A stretch of DNA of 64,000 nt from Saprospiraceae bacterium (GCA_022448955.1 JAKVCU010000061.1:3854-67853), one strand, 5' to 3'. Shown: positions 16,165-25,831, counted from the stretch's first letter. The notes: generated by a model not told the origin, from the sequence alone. Numbers and translations: made by a program.

Positions 16165-19100
16165 ATGATAATCCCAAAAATGAGAAGCTACATTTTTTTC
16201 CTTCTGCTTTTATCATCAATTACTTCATTTGCACAGGATGCTGCTTTCAGTGGCGTCATTAATACCTACCATTCTATTTTCAATATCGATGAATGTACAG
16301 CAGGAGTAGTTATTGATGATGCGAGTGGCTTGTCTCTAGGTCAAAAAGTATTAATCATTCAAATGCAAGGGGCTAATATCAATGAAGATAATAATGCAGG
16401 CTTTGGGAATATCACTTCTATCGGTAGTTGTGGATTATTTGAACTGGCCGTTATTGACAGCATAGCTAATAATGAAATATTCCTTGAAAATATTTTGATT
16501 CATTCCTATGATACCAATGGGAAAGTACAACTTATTAGTATTCCAGATGCGGAAAATGCTACAGTAGCCTCCTCTCTTTCTGCACTTTCGTGGAATGGCG
16601 ATACAGGTGGTGTTATCGCGATTTGGATAGACCAGACACTTACGCTAAATGCCAATATCCAAGCGGATGGAAGTGGGTTTCGCGGTGGCAACCCACTGAT
16701 TAACGATGGAAATGATTGTACTTGGCTAATTAATCAAAATAATTATTTCTACGGCATAAATAATTGGAGAGGTGCCAGAAAAGGAGAAGGTATAGCTACA
16801 TTCATTAATGGCAAAGAAGCAGGAAGAGGCGCTCAAGCTACAGGTGGCGGTGGCGGAAATGATCACAACGCTGGCGGTGGCGGCGGTGCCAATTTAAGTA
16901 CAGGTGGAAATGGAGGTGTAAATGACGAACCTGCCTTCTTTGGTTGTGATGGTGATTTTCCAGGTATCGGAGGAAAAACCTATAGTACTATTAATCGCGC
17001 ATTCCTTGGAGGTGGTGGCGGTGCTGGACATGAAAACAATAATAGCGCTACAGCAGGTGGAAATGGGGGTGGTATCATTCTTATTAAAGCACAAAATATC
17101 ATTGCTAATGGATTTAGCCTTTCGGCAAATGGTATTGCGGCAGCAAATACCTCCGGTGAAGGTGCAGGCGGTGGTGGTGCAGCAGGGACTATCATTTTGG
17201 ATGTTGCTGATATTGGTAATTTACAACTATCCTTAAAAGGTGGAAATGGAGGCCAAATCGACAATCAAAATCAAGATCGTTGCCATGGCCCTGGTGGAGG
17301 TGGTAGCGGTGGACACTTACTTCACAATCTCTCTTTTACCCCAAACACATTGTTTAATGGCGGTAGTGCAGGCATATCATTTAATTCAAGCGATGGTGGA
17401 TGCCCTGACGCTACAAACGGTGCCCAGAATGGAAGTATAGGGCTAGTCAATACACTTGATAGTATCCCTTCTAGTAATATTGTAAATACAGCACCTTCTA
17501 TTTTACAACAAGAAGAAAACATACTCGCTTGTGAAGGTAATCCCTTAACACTTTCTGTCGAACTTAACCGCCCTGATCTACAGTTCCAATGGCAAGTAGA
17601 TACAGGTAATGGATTTGAGAATATTCAAAACAATAACATTTACAGTGGGACGAATACAAACCAACTATTTATTCAAAATGTTGATATCTTGTTTTCTACT
17701 TATTCCTTTCAGTTAATCATTACAAGTAGCTGTTTTGATCCCATTATCTCTAATCCTATCCAAATTATAGTACAAGAAGGTCCTTTGCCTGATTTCACTT
17801 TTAATAATGTAGGACTAAGCATCCAATTCGCAAACCAATCTCAAAATGCAGATAGCTACCTCTGGGATTTTGGCGACAGCCAGACTAGCACAGCTGAAAA
17901 TCCAGTTCACCTTTATGACACAGACGGACAATATGCAGTCACACTATGCGCAATCAATGATTGCGACACCCTATGTACAAGTATGATGATACAAATACTC
18001 AGTTCTCCAACTGCCAACTTCTCTGCAAATGATACAGAAGGATGTGTACCTTTTACAGTACAATTTAATAATTTGTCTTCTGATAATTCTAGCAGCTTTG
18101 AATGGACCTTCCCTGGTGGCACACCTGATTTTTCTGATCTTGAAAATCCAGTGATTACTTACACAGAAGCTGGTAGCTTTGATGTAAGCCTGCAAGTCTC
18201 AAATGGGGCTGGAAGTAATCAAATCAGCTTGGAAGACTATATCCTTGTTAAAGACATCCCTAGCGTAAATTTTAATGTATCCATCAATAATCTAAATGCA
18301 ATTTTTAATAATCTTTCCACGAATGGTAATAGCTATATTTGGAATTTTGGTGACAACCAAATCTCTACAAGCCCATCCCCCAGTCACACCTATAATGAAG
18401 AGGGCACTTACACGGTCATCTTAACTGCTTTTAATGAATGTGGTAGCAACTCCAGTGCCCAAACCATAAATGTAGGCGCCTTGCCTGTAGCAGGCTTCAC
18501 TGTCGTTACACCGAACGGATGTGATCCACATACTGCTATCTTTTCGGATCAGTCCAGTGGGAGTTTTGATACCTACTTTTGGGAGTTCCCGGGTGGTGTG
18601 CCCAATACTTCATCTGATCCAAACCCCATTATTACCTACCCAAATGTGGGCACTTATAATGTAAGTTTGACTGTTTCTGGAAGTATCGGCTCCAATACAT
18701 TCGAACTTGAAGAGGCCGTCAGTGTGGTTCCAAAACCCGAACCCGCATTTGATTTCGAAATCAATGGTTCAGAAGTCACCTTTACTAATAATTCCATGAA
18801 TGCCAGTTCCTACACCTGGGATTTTGGAGACGGCAATACCAGCTTTGATATTAACCCAATCCACAATTATCTTGAACCAGGTATGTATCTCGTTTCCCTA
18901 AATGCTCAAAATGCATTTTGCGGAAGCGTAGAAACCACTACTATTAATATCAGTACCAATAATACTTCAGAGATTGAGGACACTAATGTCCATATTTATC
19001 CAAATCCAACTAAAGATTTCTTATTCATTAATAGCCAAGAGAAAGGGCAAGGGAAAGTATTCAGTATAACTGGTCAACAAGTTCAAGAATTTACATTTGA

Positions 19101-19203
19101 CCAAAACCATCAATTAGATTTAAGTGATCTACCTTCGGGGATTTACTTCATCCAAGTAAATATAGATGGCCATCTGGTTTTACAAAAAATTACTAAGATT
19201 TAG
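16165..19203 (+). CDS. Secreted PKD-repeat protein with T9SS type A sorting domain
   Basis: A large exported surface protein. The signal peptide ends TSFAQ; the start may be the second ATG at 16180 (MRSYIFF), which gives a more standard leader. Residues about 180-420 are unusually Gly-rich (runs such as GGGGGN and GGGGGAN). After an Ig-like segment (about 445-540) come five PKD-type domains centred near residues 565, 645, 724, 803 and 883, recognised by YLWDFGD, FEWTFPGG, YIWNFGD, YFWEFPGG and YTWDFGD. The C-terminus (from about 943: IYPNPTKDFLF ... LPSGIYFIQV) is a T9SS type A sorting domain. Function is probably adhesion or matrix formation. Its stop is one base away from the stop of the opposite gene. 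Confidence 0.9.
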   Translation: MIIPKMRSYIFFLLLLSSITSFAQDAAFSGVINTYHSIFNIDECTAGVVIDDASGLSLGQKVLIIQMQGANINEDNNAGFGNITSIGSCGLFELAVIDSIANNEIFLENILIHSYDTNGKVQLISIPDAENATVASSLSALSWNGDTGGVIAIWIDQTLTLNANIQADGSGFRGGNPLINDGNDCTWLINQNNYFYGINNWRGARKGEGIATFINGKEAGRGAQATGGGGGNDHNAGGGGGANLSTGGNGGVNDEPAFFGCDGDFPGIGGKTYSTINRAFLGGGGGAGHENNNSATAGGNGGGIILIKAQNIIANGFSLSANGIAAANTSGEGAGGGGAAGTIILDVADIGNLQLSLKGGNGGQIDNQNQDRCHGPGGGGSGGHLLHNLSFTPNTLFNGGSAGISFNSSDGGCPDATNGAQNGSIGLVNTLDSIPSSNIVNTAPSILQQEENILACEGNPLTLSVELNRPDLQFQWQVDTGNGFENIQNNNIYSGTNTNQLFIQNVDILFSTYSFQLIITSSCFDPIISNPIQIIVQEGPLPDFTFNNVGLSIQFANQSQNADSYLWDFGDSQTSTAENPVHLYDTDGQYAVTLCAINDCDTLCTSMMIQILSSPTANFSANDTEGCVPFTVQFNNLSSDNSSSFEWTFPGGTPDFSDLENPVITYTEAGSFDVSLQVSNGAGSNQISLEDYILVKDIPSVNFNVSINNLNAIFNNLSTNGNSYIWNFGDNQISTSPSPSHTYNEEGTYTVILTAFNECGSNSSAQTINVGALPVAGFTVVTPNGCDPHTAIFSDQSSGSFDTYFWEFPGGVPNTSSDPNPIITYPNVGTYNVSLTVSGSIGSNTFELEEAVSVVPKPEPAFDFEINGSEVTFTNNSMNASSYTWDFGDGNTSFDINPIHNYLEPGMYLVSLNAQNAFCGSVETTTINISTNNTSEIEDTNVHIYPNPTKDFLFINSQEKGQGKVFSITGQQVQEFTFDQNHQLDLSDLPSGIYFIQVNIDGHLVLQKITKI

Positions 19204-19204
19204 G

Positions 19205-20266
19205 CTATCTGTACTTCTTGATAAATTGCGCAGGCGTAAGCTGATGCTTTTCTTTGAAGACCTTATAGAAGGTAGCTTTACTATTAAAGCCACTAGCTTC
19301 TGCCAATGCCATAATTTTGAACTGGGCATTTTCGGGATTTAGTATCATCTGCTCTAAATTTTGTAGACGATACTGATTGACAAAATGATAAAAATTAGAG
19401 TCATAATAACTTGCAAAAAGTTGGGACAAATCATTTGTATTGATACCGCTGAGCCTAGACAGCTCACTCAAAGTTAGTTTTTGATCCAAGTAAGGTTTTT
19501 CCTCCTTCATCACCTTCTCTAGTTGATGCGCCAATTGCTGTAGATTATTTTTCGAATGATGTTGATTTTCATACTTCGATAACTCAAAGAAATTTCGAAA
19601 AGGTATCATTTTAAAAACTCTATACACCAATACAAATATAAATACCTCAAACAGCATGATGAGTGTCATCTCAAAATATATTGTATAGTCCTTCCGGATA
19701 AATAAATACAGAACTAAGAAAACCAATAAAATCCAAAAATAGATTTGTGTGAACCACTTCAACTCTTTGTTTTTGGAATCTTCTCTAATGTCTAAAGCCA
19801 GCACTTTCGTAATAAAATAAAGGCCAGAACTAAAAAAAAACAGCATCCACAAGTCAAGGTATAGTTGTGTATCATTCACTATTTCATACCACCAAACATT
19901 TAAGCCTAGTGTAGTCAAAAAGCCTTCTACAAGGAATATGACAGGGATGCTGAGATAAAACCAATGATGAGCTTTTAACTCCCATTGAGCCGTTCTAATA
20001 CTTTTATTCAAAAGGTAATAAAGAGGTGCAATAGCCATCCATGAAGCCGTGCCTATAGAATCGATGTATGGAAAGATGACTGAATTTTTATTGATAATGA
20101 CTACATAATAAATCATTGTAGTCATCATTGCAAGTAATAATAAAGTGGTGATTTTCTTTCGATCGGAAAGAAGGGGTTTATTTAAATTAAGGCCAATGAT
20201 TAACAGCAATGCTTGGGCTGCTCCAAACAAATAAATCAAACTCCATACACCAAAGCTCATTTGCAT
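19205..20266 (-). CDS. AraC-family transcriptional regulator with multi-helix membrane N-terminus
   Basis: Residues about 1-225 hold roughly seven hydrophobic helices (for example FGVWSLIYLFGAAQALLLII at the start). Residues about 250-353 are an AraC-type double helix-turn-helix (LTLSELSRLSGINTNDLSQ, then IMALAEASGFNSKATFYKVF and TPAQFIKKYR). This architecture is a membrane-bound one-component regulator typical of Bacteroidota. The start could be the first ATG (20266) or the third codon (20260). Genes controlled are unknown. It converges on the PKD protein with only one base between the stops, so the two transcripts must overlap. Confidence 0.9.
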   Translation of the reverse strand: MQMSFGVWSLIYLFGAAQALLLIIGLNLNKPLLSDRKKITTLLLLAMMTTMIYYVVIINKNSVIFPYIDSIGTASWMAIAPLYYLLNKSIRTAQWELKAHHWFYLSIPVIFLVEGFLTTLGLNVWWYEIVNDTQLYLDLWMLFFFSSGLYFITKVLALDIREDSKNKELKWFTQIYFWILLVFLVLYLFIRKDYTIYFEMTLIMLFEVFIFVLVYRVFKMIPFRNFFELSKYENQHHSKNNLQQLAHQLEKVMKEEKPYLDQKLTLSELSRLSGINTNDLSQLFASYYDSNFYHFVNQYRLQNLEQMILNPENAQFKIMALAEASGFNSKATFYKVFKEKHQLTPAQFIKKYR

Positions 20267-20428
20267 CTATCTATTCTTTTTTTCCAAAGCTATACATTGC
20301 GGTGATACAATCTTGTAACTAGGCAGTGAAAAGTGTTCATCTAAGCTTAAATGAACTTCCCAGCCCCTAAAATAAAAGCTTTTCAGCAATAATCATCCTA
20401 ACATTATGGCTCACTAAACTATAACGTA

Positions 20429-21562
20429 ATGAAATCTAAATTAGCACTTATCGTACTCCTCAACTGGACACTAGCTCATTTTATTGTTGCTCAAGAAATA
20501 AGCACTCTTATTTTCGACACCTCCAAAAATTTTGAATCGATCCATTGGCATGAAGATGGTCGAATTTTTTCGGCTGATTATAATAACGGTCGTCTTTACC
20601 AAATTTCAATGGATGGCAGCCTTGAAACTCTACTTAGTGGGATTGCCAATACGGCAGGAGGAGGATTCGCTCCTGATGGACAATTTTATTATTCTGCACT
20701 GGTGAGCGGTGACATCTATCAATATAGTCCAGATGGCACCAATACACTCATCGCTGCTGGCCTGAATCAACCAACTGGCATCTTGCCTACAACATCACCC
20801 GACACCTTATTAGTATGCCAATATGGTAATAGCTCCGTAGTCAAAGTTTCAATTAGTACAGGATCGATTACTCCTTTCGCAATTGGTAATGGTATCAATG
20901 GTCCTGATGCCATTATCTATCATGAGGGAGATAGAATACTAGTAGCCAACTTTAATAATCACAAAATCCATGAGGTGAACGAAAATGGCAACGTTTCAGA
21001 ATTTGCCTCTATTCCTTCAGCTGGATATATGGGTTATATTACCTCTATTAATGGGGAAGTATTTGTCCCTTCTCTTTCTGGAAAGAAGATCTATAGAGTA
21101 GGTACAAATGGGAATGTAGTATCTATTGCAGGTAGTGGGCAAGCAGGTAGTAACGACGGAAGTGCTGCCGCTGCATCCTTTTCTGCACCTAATGGAATTA
21201 CCGCAAATCCTGCGGGTGATACCATATTAATAACAGATGGTAATAAGGTAAGAATTATGACCAATTTTAGCACCGTTACCAATATGAAAACCCAATGGCA
21301 TATTTCTGACTTACAGATTGGACCAAATCCAGTAGCCGACTGGCTCTATGTTCGCTTCGAATTAAAAGCAGCCGATTCTTTGATGTATAGAATAATCAAT
21401 AAAAATGGACGGATTGTAAGCCAGAGCCTATTTCAACCGATGGGTGCAGGTCAACAAGAAATGGAACTTTCTTTAAAAAACTTAGCAATTGGTGCCTACC
21501 ATTTACAGATCTTAAACAAGAGTGGTCAAAAAAGAAGTACTGCCTTTATTAAAATGGAATGA
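20429..21562 (+). CDS. Secreted NHL/SMP-30-like beta-propeller protein with T9SS sorting domain
   Basis: A signal peptide (1-22, ending FIVAQ) is followed by a six-bladed-propeller-like domain of NHL/gluconolactonase type (about 30-285). Recurring blade motifs include GLNQPTGILP, INGPDAIIY and FSAPNGITANPAGD. From about residue 295 (LQIGPNPVADWLYVRF to the end TAFIKME) there is a T9SS type A sorting domain. It is therefore expected to be moved across the outer membrane and attached to the surface. No catalytic residues were assigned; a binding role is as likely as lactonase activity. Confidence 0.85.
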   Translation: MKSKLALIVLLNWTLAHFIVAQEISTLIFDTSKNFESIHWHEDGRIFSADYNNGRLYQISMDGSLETLLSGIANTAGGGFAPDGQFYYSALVSGDIYQYSPDGTNTLIAAGLNQPTGILPTTSPDTLLVCQYGNSSVVKVSISTGSITPFAIGNGINGPDAIIYHEGDRILVANFNNHKIHEVNENGNVSEFASIPSAGYMGYITSINGEVFVPSLSGKKIYRVGTNGNVVSIAGSGQAGSNDGSAAAASFSAPNGITANPAGDTILITDGNKVRIMTNFSTVTNMKTQWHISDLQIGPNPVADWLYVRFELKAADSLMYRIINKNGRIVSQSLFQPMGAGQQEMELSLKNLAIGAYHLQILNKSGQKRSTAFIKME

Positions 21563-21573
21563 TAGCATAAAGT

Positions 21574-21630
21574 AAACGTCATTCAGCTCATTAGTTTGAG
21601 TAGACCTAAAGGATAAACTGAATGGCGTTT
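21574..21630 (+). terminator. Long-loop hairpin after the NHL protein gene
   Basis: AAACGTCATTCAG (21574-21586) pairs with CTGAATGGCGTTT (21618-21630) with a single G.T/mismatch position and a 31-nt loop, beginning 11 bp after the stop. It could serve both this gene and the small convergent lipoprotein gene. Confidence 0.6.
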
Positions 21631-21653
21631 ACAATCTCTGAAGTATAAAATTA

Positions 21654-21854
21654 TTAATTCACCTTCATTTTTTTCTTCATCCTTTTTGGGAAAAGACCAG
21701 ATTTGCCTCTTTTAGTAGACATCCGTCCCTTTCGATCCGTTTTTACATCCAACTCGTTAGCAGGACAGCCAGTTTTACGGCTACAAGAGGAAGTATTGAC
21801 AGTAATTGCAGAAAATAAGAACATCCAGCAAAGAGCAATTAATAGTTTACGCAT
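21654..21854 (-). CDS. Small lipoprotein, 66 aa
   Basis: The leader (MRKLLIALCWMFLFSAITV) ends in a lipobox-like NTSSC, so the mature protein would be a lipid-anchored peptide of about 43 residues. It contains a second Cys in TGCPANE and a basic end (TKRGKSGLFPKRMKKKMKVN). The arrangement S-C-S-R-K-x-G-C-P-x-N-E followed by FPKRM recalls a short lipoprotein seen repeatedly in Bacteroidota genomes; this is recollection of the pattern, not a search result. A good minus-strand promoter lies at 21896-21926. Function unknown. Confidence 0.7.
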   Translation of the reverse strand: MRKLLIALCWMFLFSAITVNTSSCSRKTGCPANELDVKTDRKGRMSTKRGKSGLFPKRMKKKMKVN

Positions 21855-21895
21855 ATAAATTTTTATTTTTTTTTCTTTTCTAGAAACGTTATTTG

Positions 21896-21926
21896 CAAAA
21901 ATATTTATATTGCAGCAAACTTCAAA
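21896..21926 (-). promoter_or_regulatory. Bacteroidota-type promoter for the small lipoprotein
   Basis: On the minus strand: TTTG (21926-21923), 19-bp spacer, TATTTTTG (21903-21896). Both elements and the spacing fit the TTTG/TAnnTTTG consensus; the start codon follows about 41 bp later. Confidence 0.6.
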
Positions 21927-21978
21927 ATAGTAAAACCCTTACTATTTGCGGCTTTAGCGACTTTTTTCTACAAAAAAC

Positions 21979-22009
21979 TTTGTATTACTAAACATAGCCT
22001 ATAAATTTG
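21979..22009 (+). promoter_or_regulatory. Bacteroidota-type promoter of the HU gene
   Basis: TTTG (21979-21982), 19-bp spacer, TAAATTTG (22002-22009); the start codon follows 32 bp later. This is one of the best consensus matches in the window. Confidence 0.75.
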
Positions 22010-22041
22010 AGGCACATTTTTAATAATCTAAAATCGTTGAG

Positions 22042-22314
22042 ATGAATAAAGGAGATTTAATCAACAAAGTTGCAGAGAATGCAAGTCTTTCTAAATCACA
22101 AGCAACAGATGCCTTGAACGCCGTTTTAGGTGCAGTAGGTGAAGCGTTAAAGGGTGGCGATAAAGTGACATTGGTTGGATTTGGAACCTTCTCCGTTTCT
22201 CACCGTGCAGAGCGTACAGGTAGAAACCCACAAACCAGTGAAAGCATCATTATTCCTGCAAAGAATGTTGTAAAATTCAAGCCAGGAAAAGAACTTACAG
22301 ATTCTGTCAACTAA
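22042..22314 (+). CDS. hup: DNA-binding protein HU
   Basis: A histone-like nucleoid protein that bends DNA as a dimer. The 90-residue length is standard. Diagnostic parts are [12 protein letters not shown] at the start, VTLVGFGTF, the arm with [12 protein letters not shown] and the end [12 protein letters not shown]. The DNA-intercalating Pro sits in the RNPQT arm. It is a single-gene unit with its own promoter and a strong terminator. Confidence 0.97.
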   Translation: MNKGDLINKVAENASLSKSQATDALNAVLGAVGEALKGGDKVTLVGFGTFSVSHRAERTGRNPQTSESIIIPAKNVVKFKPGKELTDSVN

Positions 22315-22347
22315 TTAGATCCTTCAAATACTAATTAGTATTCTGAT

Positions 22348-22385
22348 AAAAAGGGCGGTTCAGTCATTCTGAATCGCCCTTTTTT
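22348..22385 (+). terminator. Rho-independent terminator of the HU gene
   Basis: AAAAAGGGCGgTTCAG (22348-22363) pairs with CTGAAtCGCCCTTTTTT (22369-22385) around a 5-nt loop, with one G.T pair, and ends in six T residues. Between it and the transketolase promoter (22386-22613) nothing else was seen. Confidence 0.9.
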
Positions 22386-22613
22386 AGTAAATTTATCCCA
22401 CTCTTAAAAGTCATGACTTTTATTCAAACTAGCTGTTCAATTAAGAGATAATTTCCTCTAAAGCAAACAATCGCTCTTTTATTCAAACATGCTATACCAT
22501 CATTTGATTATATCACCAGAGTTAAATAAATAACTTTATAGCTCATTAGATGGTAACCAATACAAATCAAACCTAATTTTTACATAAGCTAGAGAAAGAA
22601 CTCCTACATTTGT

Positions 22614-22643
22614 TTTGGGTATGCTCTTGTTTAGGTATTTTTG
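22614..22643 (+). promoter_or_regulatory. Bacteroidota-type promoter of the transketolase genes
   Basis: TTTG (22614-22617), 18-bp spacer, TATTTTTG (22636-22643). A start near 22650 would leave a leader of about 65 nt before the first ATG. Confidence 0.75.
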
Positions 22644-22715
22644 CACTTTATTTTCATCACATAGAGATGAGGTCATATTTTTTAAACCTGATCTCTTCAT
22701 AATCAAACGAAACTC

Positions 22716-23579
22716 ATGGCTGACATCCAGAAATTAAAGCGTGTAGCTTCGCAGGTTCGTCGCGACATTATTCGTCAAACCCATTACTGTGCTAGTGGCC
22801 ACCCAGGTGGTTCTCTAGGCTGTACTGACTTTTTCACGGCACTCTATTTTGAAATTATGGACCACGACCCAACTTTCAATATGGATGCAAAAAATGAAGA
22901 TGTCTTCTTCCTTTCTAATGGTCATATTTCTCCAGTTTGGTATAGCATACTTGCACATTCTGGTTATTTTCCAGTAGAAGAATTAGCCACTTTTAGAAAT
23001 ATTGACTCTCGCCTTCAAGGACACCCTGCAACACACGAAGGCCTTCCTGGTGTCAGAGTAGCCTCTGGCTCACTTGGCCAAGGTCCATCTGTTGCTATTG
23101 GAGTCGCCTTAGCCAAAAAACTAAATAATGACGACAAACTTGTTTATGCATTAGTTGGTGATGGCGAATTGCAAGAAGGCCAAATATGGGAAGCGGCTAT
23201 GTTTGCAGCACACCACAAAGTAGATAATCTTATCCTAACCGTAGATTGGAATGGCCAACAAATTGATGGCCCAAATGATGAAGTTATCACACTAGGCGAC
23301 CTTCCAGCAAAATGGAAATCATTTGGCTGGGAAGTTATGCATCTAGATAATGGCAATGATATAGAGGCCGTAGTTAATGTACTAAATGCTGCTAAAGCTA
23401 AGACAGGAAATGGAAAACCTATTGTCCTCTTAATGAAAACAGAAATGGGTTATGGCGTGGATTTCATGCAGGGAACCCACAAATGGCATGGAAAAGCACC
23501 AAATGCCGAACAAACTGAAAATGCCCTTTCTCAATTAGAAGAAACATTAGGTGATTATCCATACCCTTATCAAGGATAA
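22716..23579 (+). CDS. tkt: Transketolase, N-terminal (TPP-binding) subunit
   Basis: One half of a split transketolase, which moves two-carbon units between sugar phosphates in the pentose phosphate pathway. This 287-residue subunit corresponds to the first third of the fused enzyme: the N-terminal His region (CASGHPGGSLGCTDFFTALY), the TPP-Mg motif GDGELQEGQIWEAA through DWNGQQIDG, and the ending near GTHKWHGKAP. It needs the product of the next gene to form the active site. The two genes are 32 bp apart on the same strand under one promoter. Confidence 0.94.
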   Translation: MADIQKLKRVASQVRRDIIRQTHYCASGHPGGSLGCTDFFTALYFEIMDHDPTFNMDAKNEDVFFLSNGHISPVWYSILAHSGYFPVEELATFRNIDSRLQGHPATHEGLPGVRVASGSLGQGPSVAIGVALAKKLNNDDKLVYALVGDGELQEGQIWEAAMFAAHHKVDNLILTVDWNGQQIDGPNDEVITLGDLPAKWKSFGWEVMHLDNGNDIEAVVNVLNAAKAKTGNGKPIVLLMKTEMGYGVDFMQGTHKWHGKAPNAEQTENALSQLEETLGDYPYPYQG

Positions 23580-23611
23580 ATAGCCATTTCTCAACGATCA
23601 AAACAAAAATA

Positions 23612-24568
23612 ATGCTTGATAAAATAATAGATACAGGTAAAAAATCAACCAGAGACGGCTTTGGTGCTGGCCTGGCAGCATTGGGCAAAACTCATCCGGA
23701 AGTTGTCGCACTTTGTGCTGACTTGATCGGCTCTCTTAAGATGCAAGACTTCATCGATGCGCACCCAGAACGTTTCTTCCAAGTGGGAATTGCAGAAGCC
23801 AACATGATGGGTATTGCAGCAGGTTTGGCAACCGCTGGAAAAATCCCTTTCACTGGTACCTTCGCCAATTTTTCTACAGGTCGTGTATACGATCAAATCC
23901 GTCAGTCAATTGCCTATTCACACAAAAATGTAAAGGTGTGTGCTTCACATGCTGGCTTAACCTTAGGAGAAGATGGTGCCACGCACCAAATCCTAGAGGA
24001 CATGGGGATGATGAAAATGCTTCCTGGCTTCACCGTCATTAATCCATGTGATTACAATCAAACGAAAGCAGCAACCATCGCTATTGCTGATCACCATGGC
24101 CCAGTATACCTCCGTTTTGGACGTCCTGGTTGGCCTAACTTCACAGCAGCTGACCAAAAATTCGAAATTGGCAAAGCATTACTATTGAATGAAGGGACGG
24201 ATGTCAGTATATTTGCAACTGGCCACATGGTATGGAGAGCAGTAGAAGCTGCTAAACAATTAGCAGATGAAGGTATCAGCGTTGAGTTGATCAATATCCA
24301 TACCATTAAGCCATTAGATGAAGAAGCAATTCTTGCTTCTGTCAGCAAAACAAAATGTGCAGTAAGTGCAGAAGAACACCAACGTAATGGTGGATTAGGC
24401 GACAGCATAGCCCAAGTACTTACGCAACATCTCCCAAGTCCATTAGAATACGTTGCCGTTAATGATTCGTTCGGAGAGAGTGGAAAAGCAACAGCACTAT
24501 TAGACAAATATGGCCTAGGTGTATCAGATATCATAGCTGCCGCTAAAAAAGCGATTAGCAGAAAGTAA
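23612..24568 (+). CDS. tkt: Transketolase, C-terminal (pyrimidine-binding) subunit
   Basis: The partner of the preceding subunit, 318 residues. It shows the pyrimidine-binding domain with FFQVGIAEANMMGIAAGLA (the catalytic Glu is in GIAEA), THAGL-like SHAGLTLGEDGATHQ, and the C-terminal domain with NIHTIKPLDEEA and AEEHQRNGGLGDS. Together the two proteins equal one transketolase chain cut between the first two domains; this split form is known from many bacteria and archaea. Start at ATG 23612. Confidence 0.94.
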   Translation: MLDKIIDTGKKSTRDGFGAGLAALGKTHPEVVALCADLIGSLKMQDFIDAHPERFFQVGIAEANMMGIAAGLATAGKIPFTGTFANFSTGRVYDQIRQSIAYSHKNVKVCASHAGLTLGEDGATHQILEDMGMMKMLPGFTVINPCDYNQTKAATIAIADHHGPVYLRFGRPGWPNFTAADQKFEIGKALLLNEGTDVSIFATGHMVWRAVEAAKQLADEGISVELINIHTIKPLDEEAILASVSKTKCAVSAEEHQRNGGLGDSIAQVLTQHLPSPLEYVAVNDSFGESGKATALLDKYGLGVSDIIAAAKKAISRK

Positions 24569-24664
24569 ATTGAGTAGTTCCGCACTTATTCCTACTCGTG
24601 CATGGAACGATCTTACCCATACCTAACTATCGAAGCAAAAGTGCTTCACTAAATAAAAGCAATA

Positions 24665-25831
24665 ATGAAATTTGGAACCAAAGTAATTCACGCAGGCATT
24701 GAACCAGATCCAGGTACAGGTGCCGTAATGACACCGATTTACCAAACTTCTACCTATGCCCAGGAATCTCCTGGTGTACACAAAGGATATGAGTATGCAC
24801 GTACTCAAAATCCAACGCGTTCTGTTCTAGAAAAAAATCTAGCCGCTCTAGAAAATGGAACAGATGCCATTTGTTTTAGTAGTGGTCTTGCAGCAATGGA
24901 TGCCATCTTGAAAATGCTCAAACCTGGTGACGAAATCGTTTCTACCAACGATTTGTATGGAGGTAGTTACCGCTTGATGGTTCGCATTTATGAAAAATAT
25001 GGTATCAAAGCTCACTTCGTCGGTATGAATAATCCAGCTAATGTAGAAGCCGCGATTAACGAAAACACAAAATTGCTTTGGATCGAAACACCGACCAATC
25101 CAATGCTTAATATCGTCGATATCGAAGCAGTTTGCGCTATTGCTAAAAAGCATAAAGTACTAGCTTGTGTAGATAATACTTTTGCTTCACCTTACCTTCA
25201 GAACCCGCTAGACTTAGGTGCAGATATGGTCTTACACTCTGCTACAAAATATCTTGGTGGACACTCTGATGTAGTACATGGCGCAGTAATCGTAAAAGAT
25301 GAAGCCTTAGCTTCTGAACTACGTTTTATCCAAAATGCAGCAGGCGCAGTACCAGGCCCACAGGATTGCTTCCTCATTTTAAGAGGTATCAAAACACTCC
25401 ACTTGCGTGTAGAAAGAGCTTGTCAAAATGCAGAACGGATTGCAGCTTATCTGAAAAACCACTCTAAGGTAAATAAGGTTTATTACCCTGGATTTGAAGA
25501 TCATCCAAACCACGCTATTGCGAAAAAGCAAATGCGTCATTTCGGTGGTATGGTTTCATTTGATCTGCACACAGATACGCTGGAATTTGCTACGAATGTT
25601 TTGTCAAATACACACTATTTCACATTAGCAGAATCATTAGGCGGAGTGGAATCATTAATTGGACATCCTGCAAGTATGACGCACGCTTCTATTCCAAGAG
25701 AAGAGCGTATGAAAGTCGGTTTAACAGACTCCCTAATTCGCTTAAGTGTTGGGGTGGAAGATGTAGAGGACTTAATCAATGACTTAGAAACTGCACTAGC
25801 CAAACTGCCAGAACCAGCCGTAGTGGCTTAA
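24665..25831 (+). CDS. Cystathionine gamma-synthase / gamma-lyase (Cys/Met PLP enzyme)
   Basis: A trans-sulfuration PLP enzyme in the cytoplasm. Typical features: YEYARTQNPTR near the N-terminus, SSGLAAMDA (PLP phosphate), ETPTNPMLNIVDI, DNTFASPYLQNPL, the Schiff-base lysine K195 in SATKYLGGHSDVVHG, and ESLGGVESLIGHPASMTH at the C-terminal side. Synthase (methionine route) and lyase (cysteine route) are hard to separate by eye; the gene is often annotated as cystathionine gamma-synthase in Bacteroidota. It stands 96 bp after the transketolase genes, possibly in the same transcript. Confidence 0.92.
   Translation: MKFGTKVIHAGIEPDPGTGAVMTPIYQTSTYAQESPGVHKGYEYARTQNPTRSVLEKNLAALENGTDAICFSSGLAAMDAILKMLKPGDEIVSTNDLYGGSYRLMVRIYEKYGIKAHFVGMNNPANVEAAINENTKLLWIETPTNPMLNIVDIEAVCAIAKKHKVLACVDNTFASPYLQNPLDLGADMVLHSATKYLGGHSDVVHGAVIVKDEALASELRFIQNAAGAVPGPQDCFLILRGIKTLHLRVERACQNAERIAAYLKNHSKVNKVYYPGFEDHPNHAIAKKQMRHFGGMVSFDLHTDTLEFATNVLSNTHYFTLAESLGGVESLIGHPASMTHASIPREERMKVGLTDSLIRLSVGVEDVEDLINDLETALAKLPEPAVVA

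Noticed and set aside
16980-17264. 94-aa minus-strand Pro-rich frame
   Set aside because: It is the antisense shadow of the Gly-rich region of the PKD protein.
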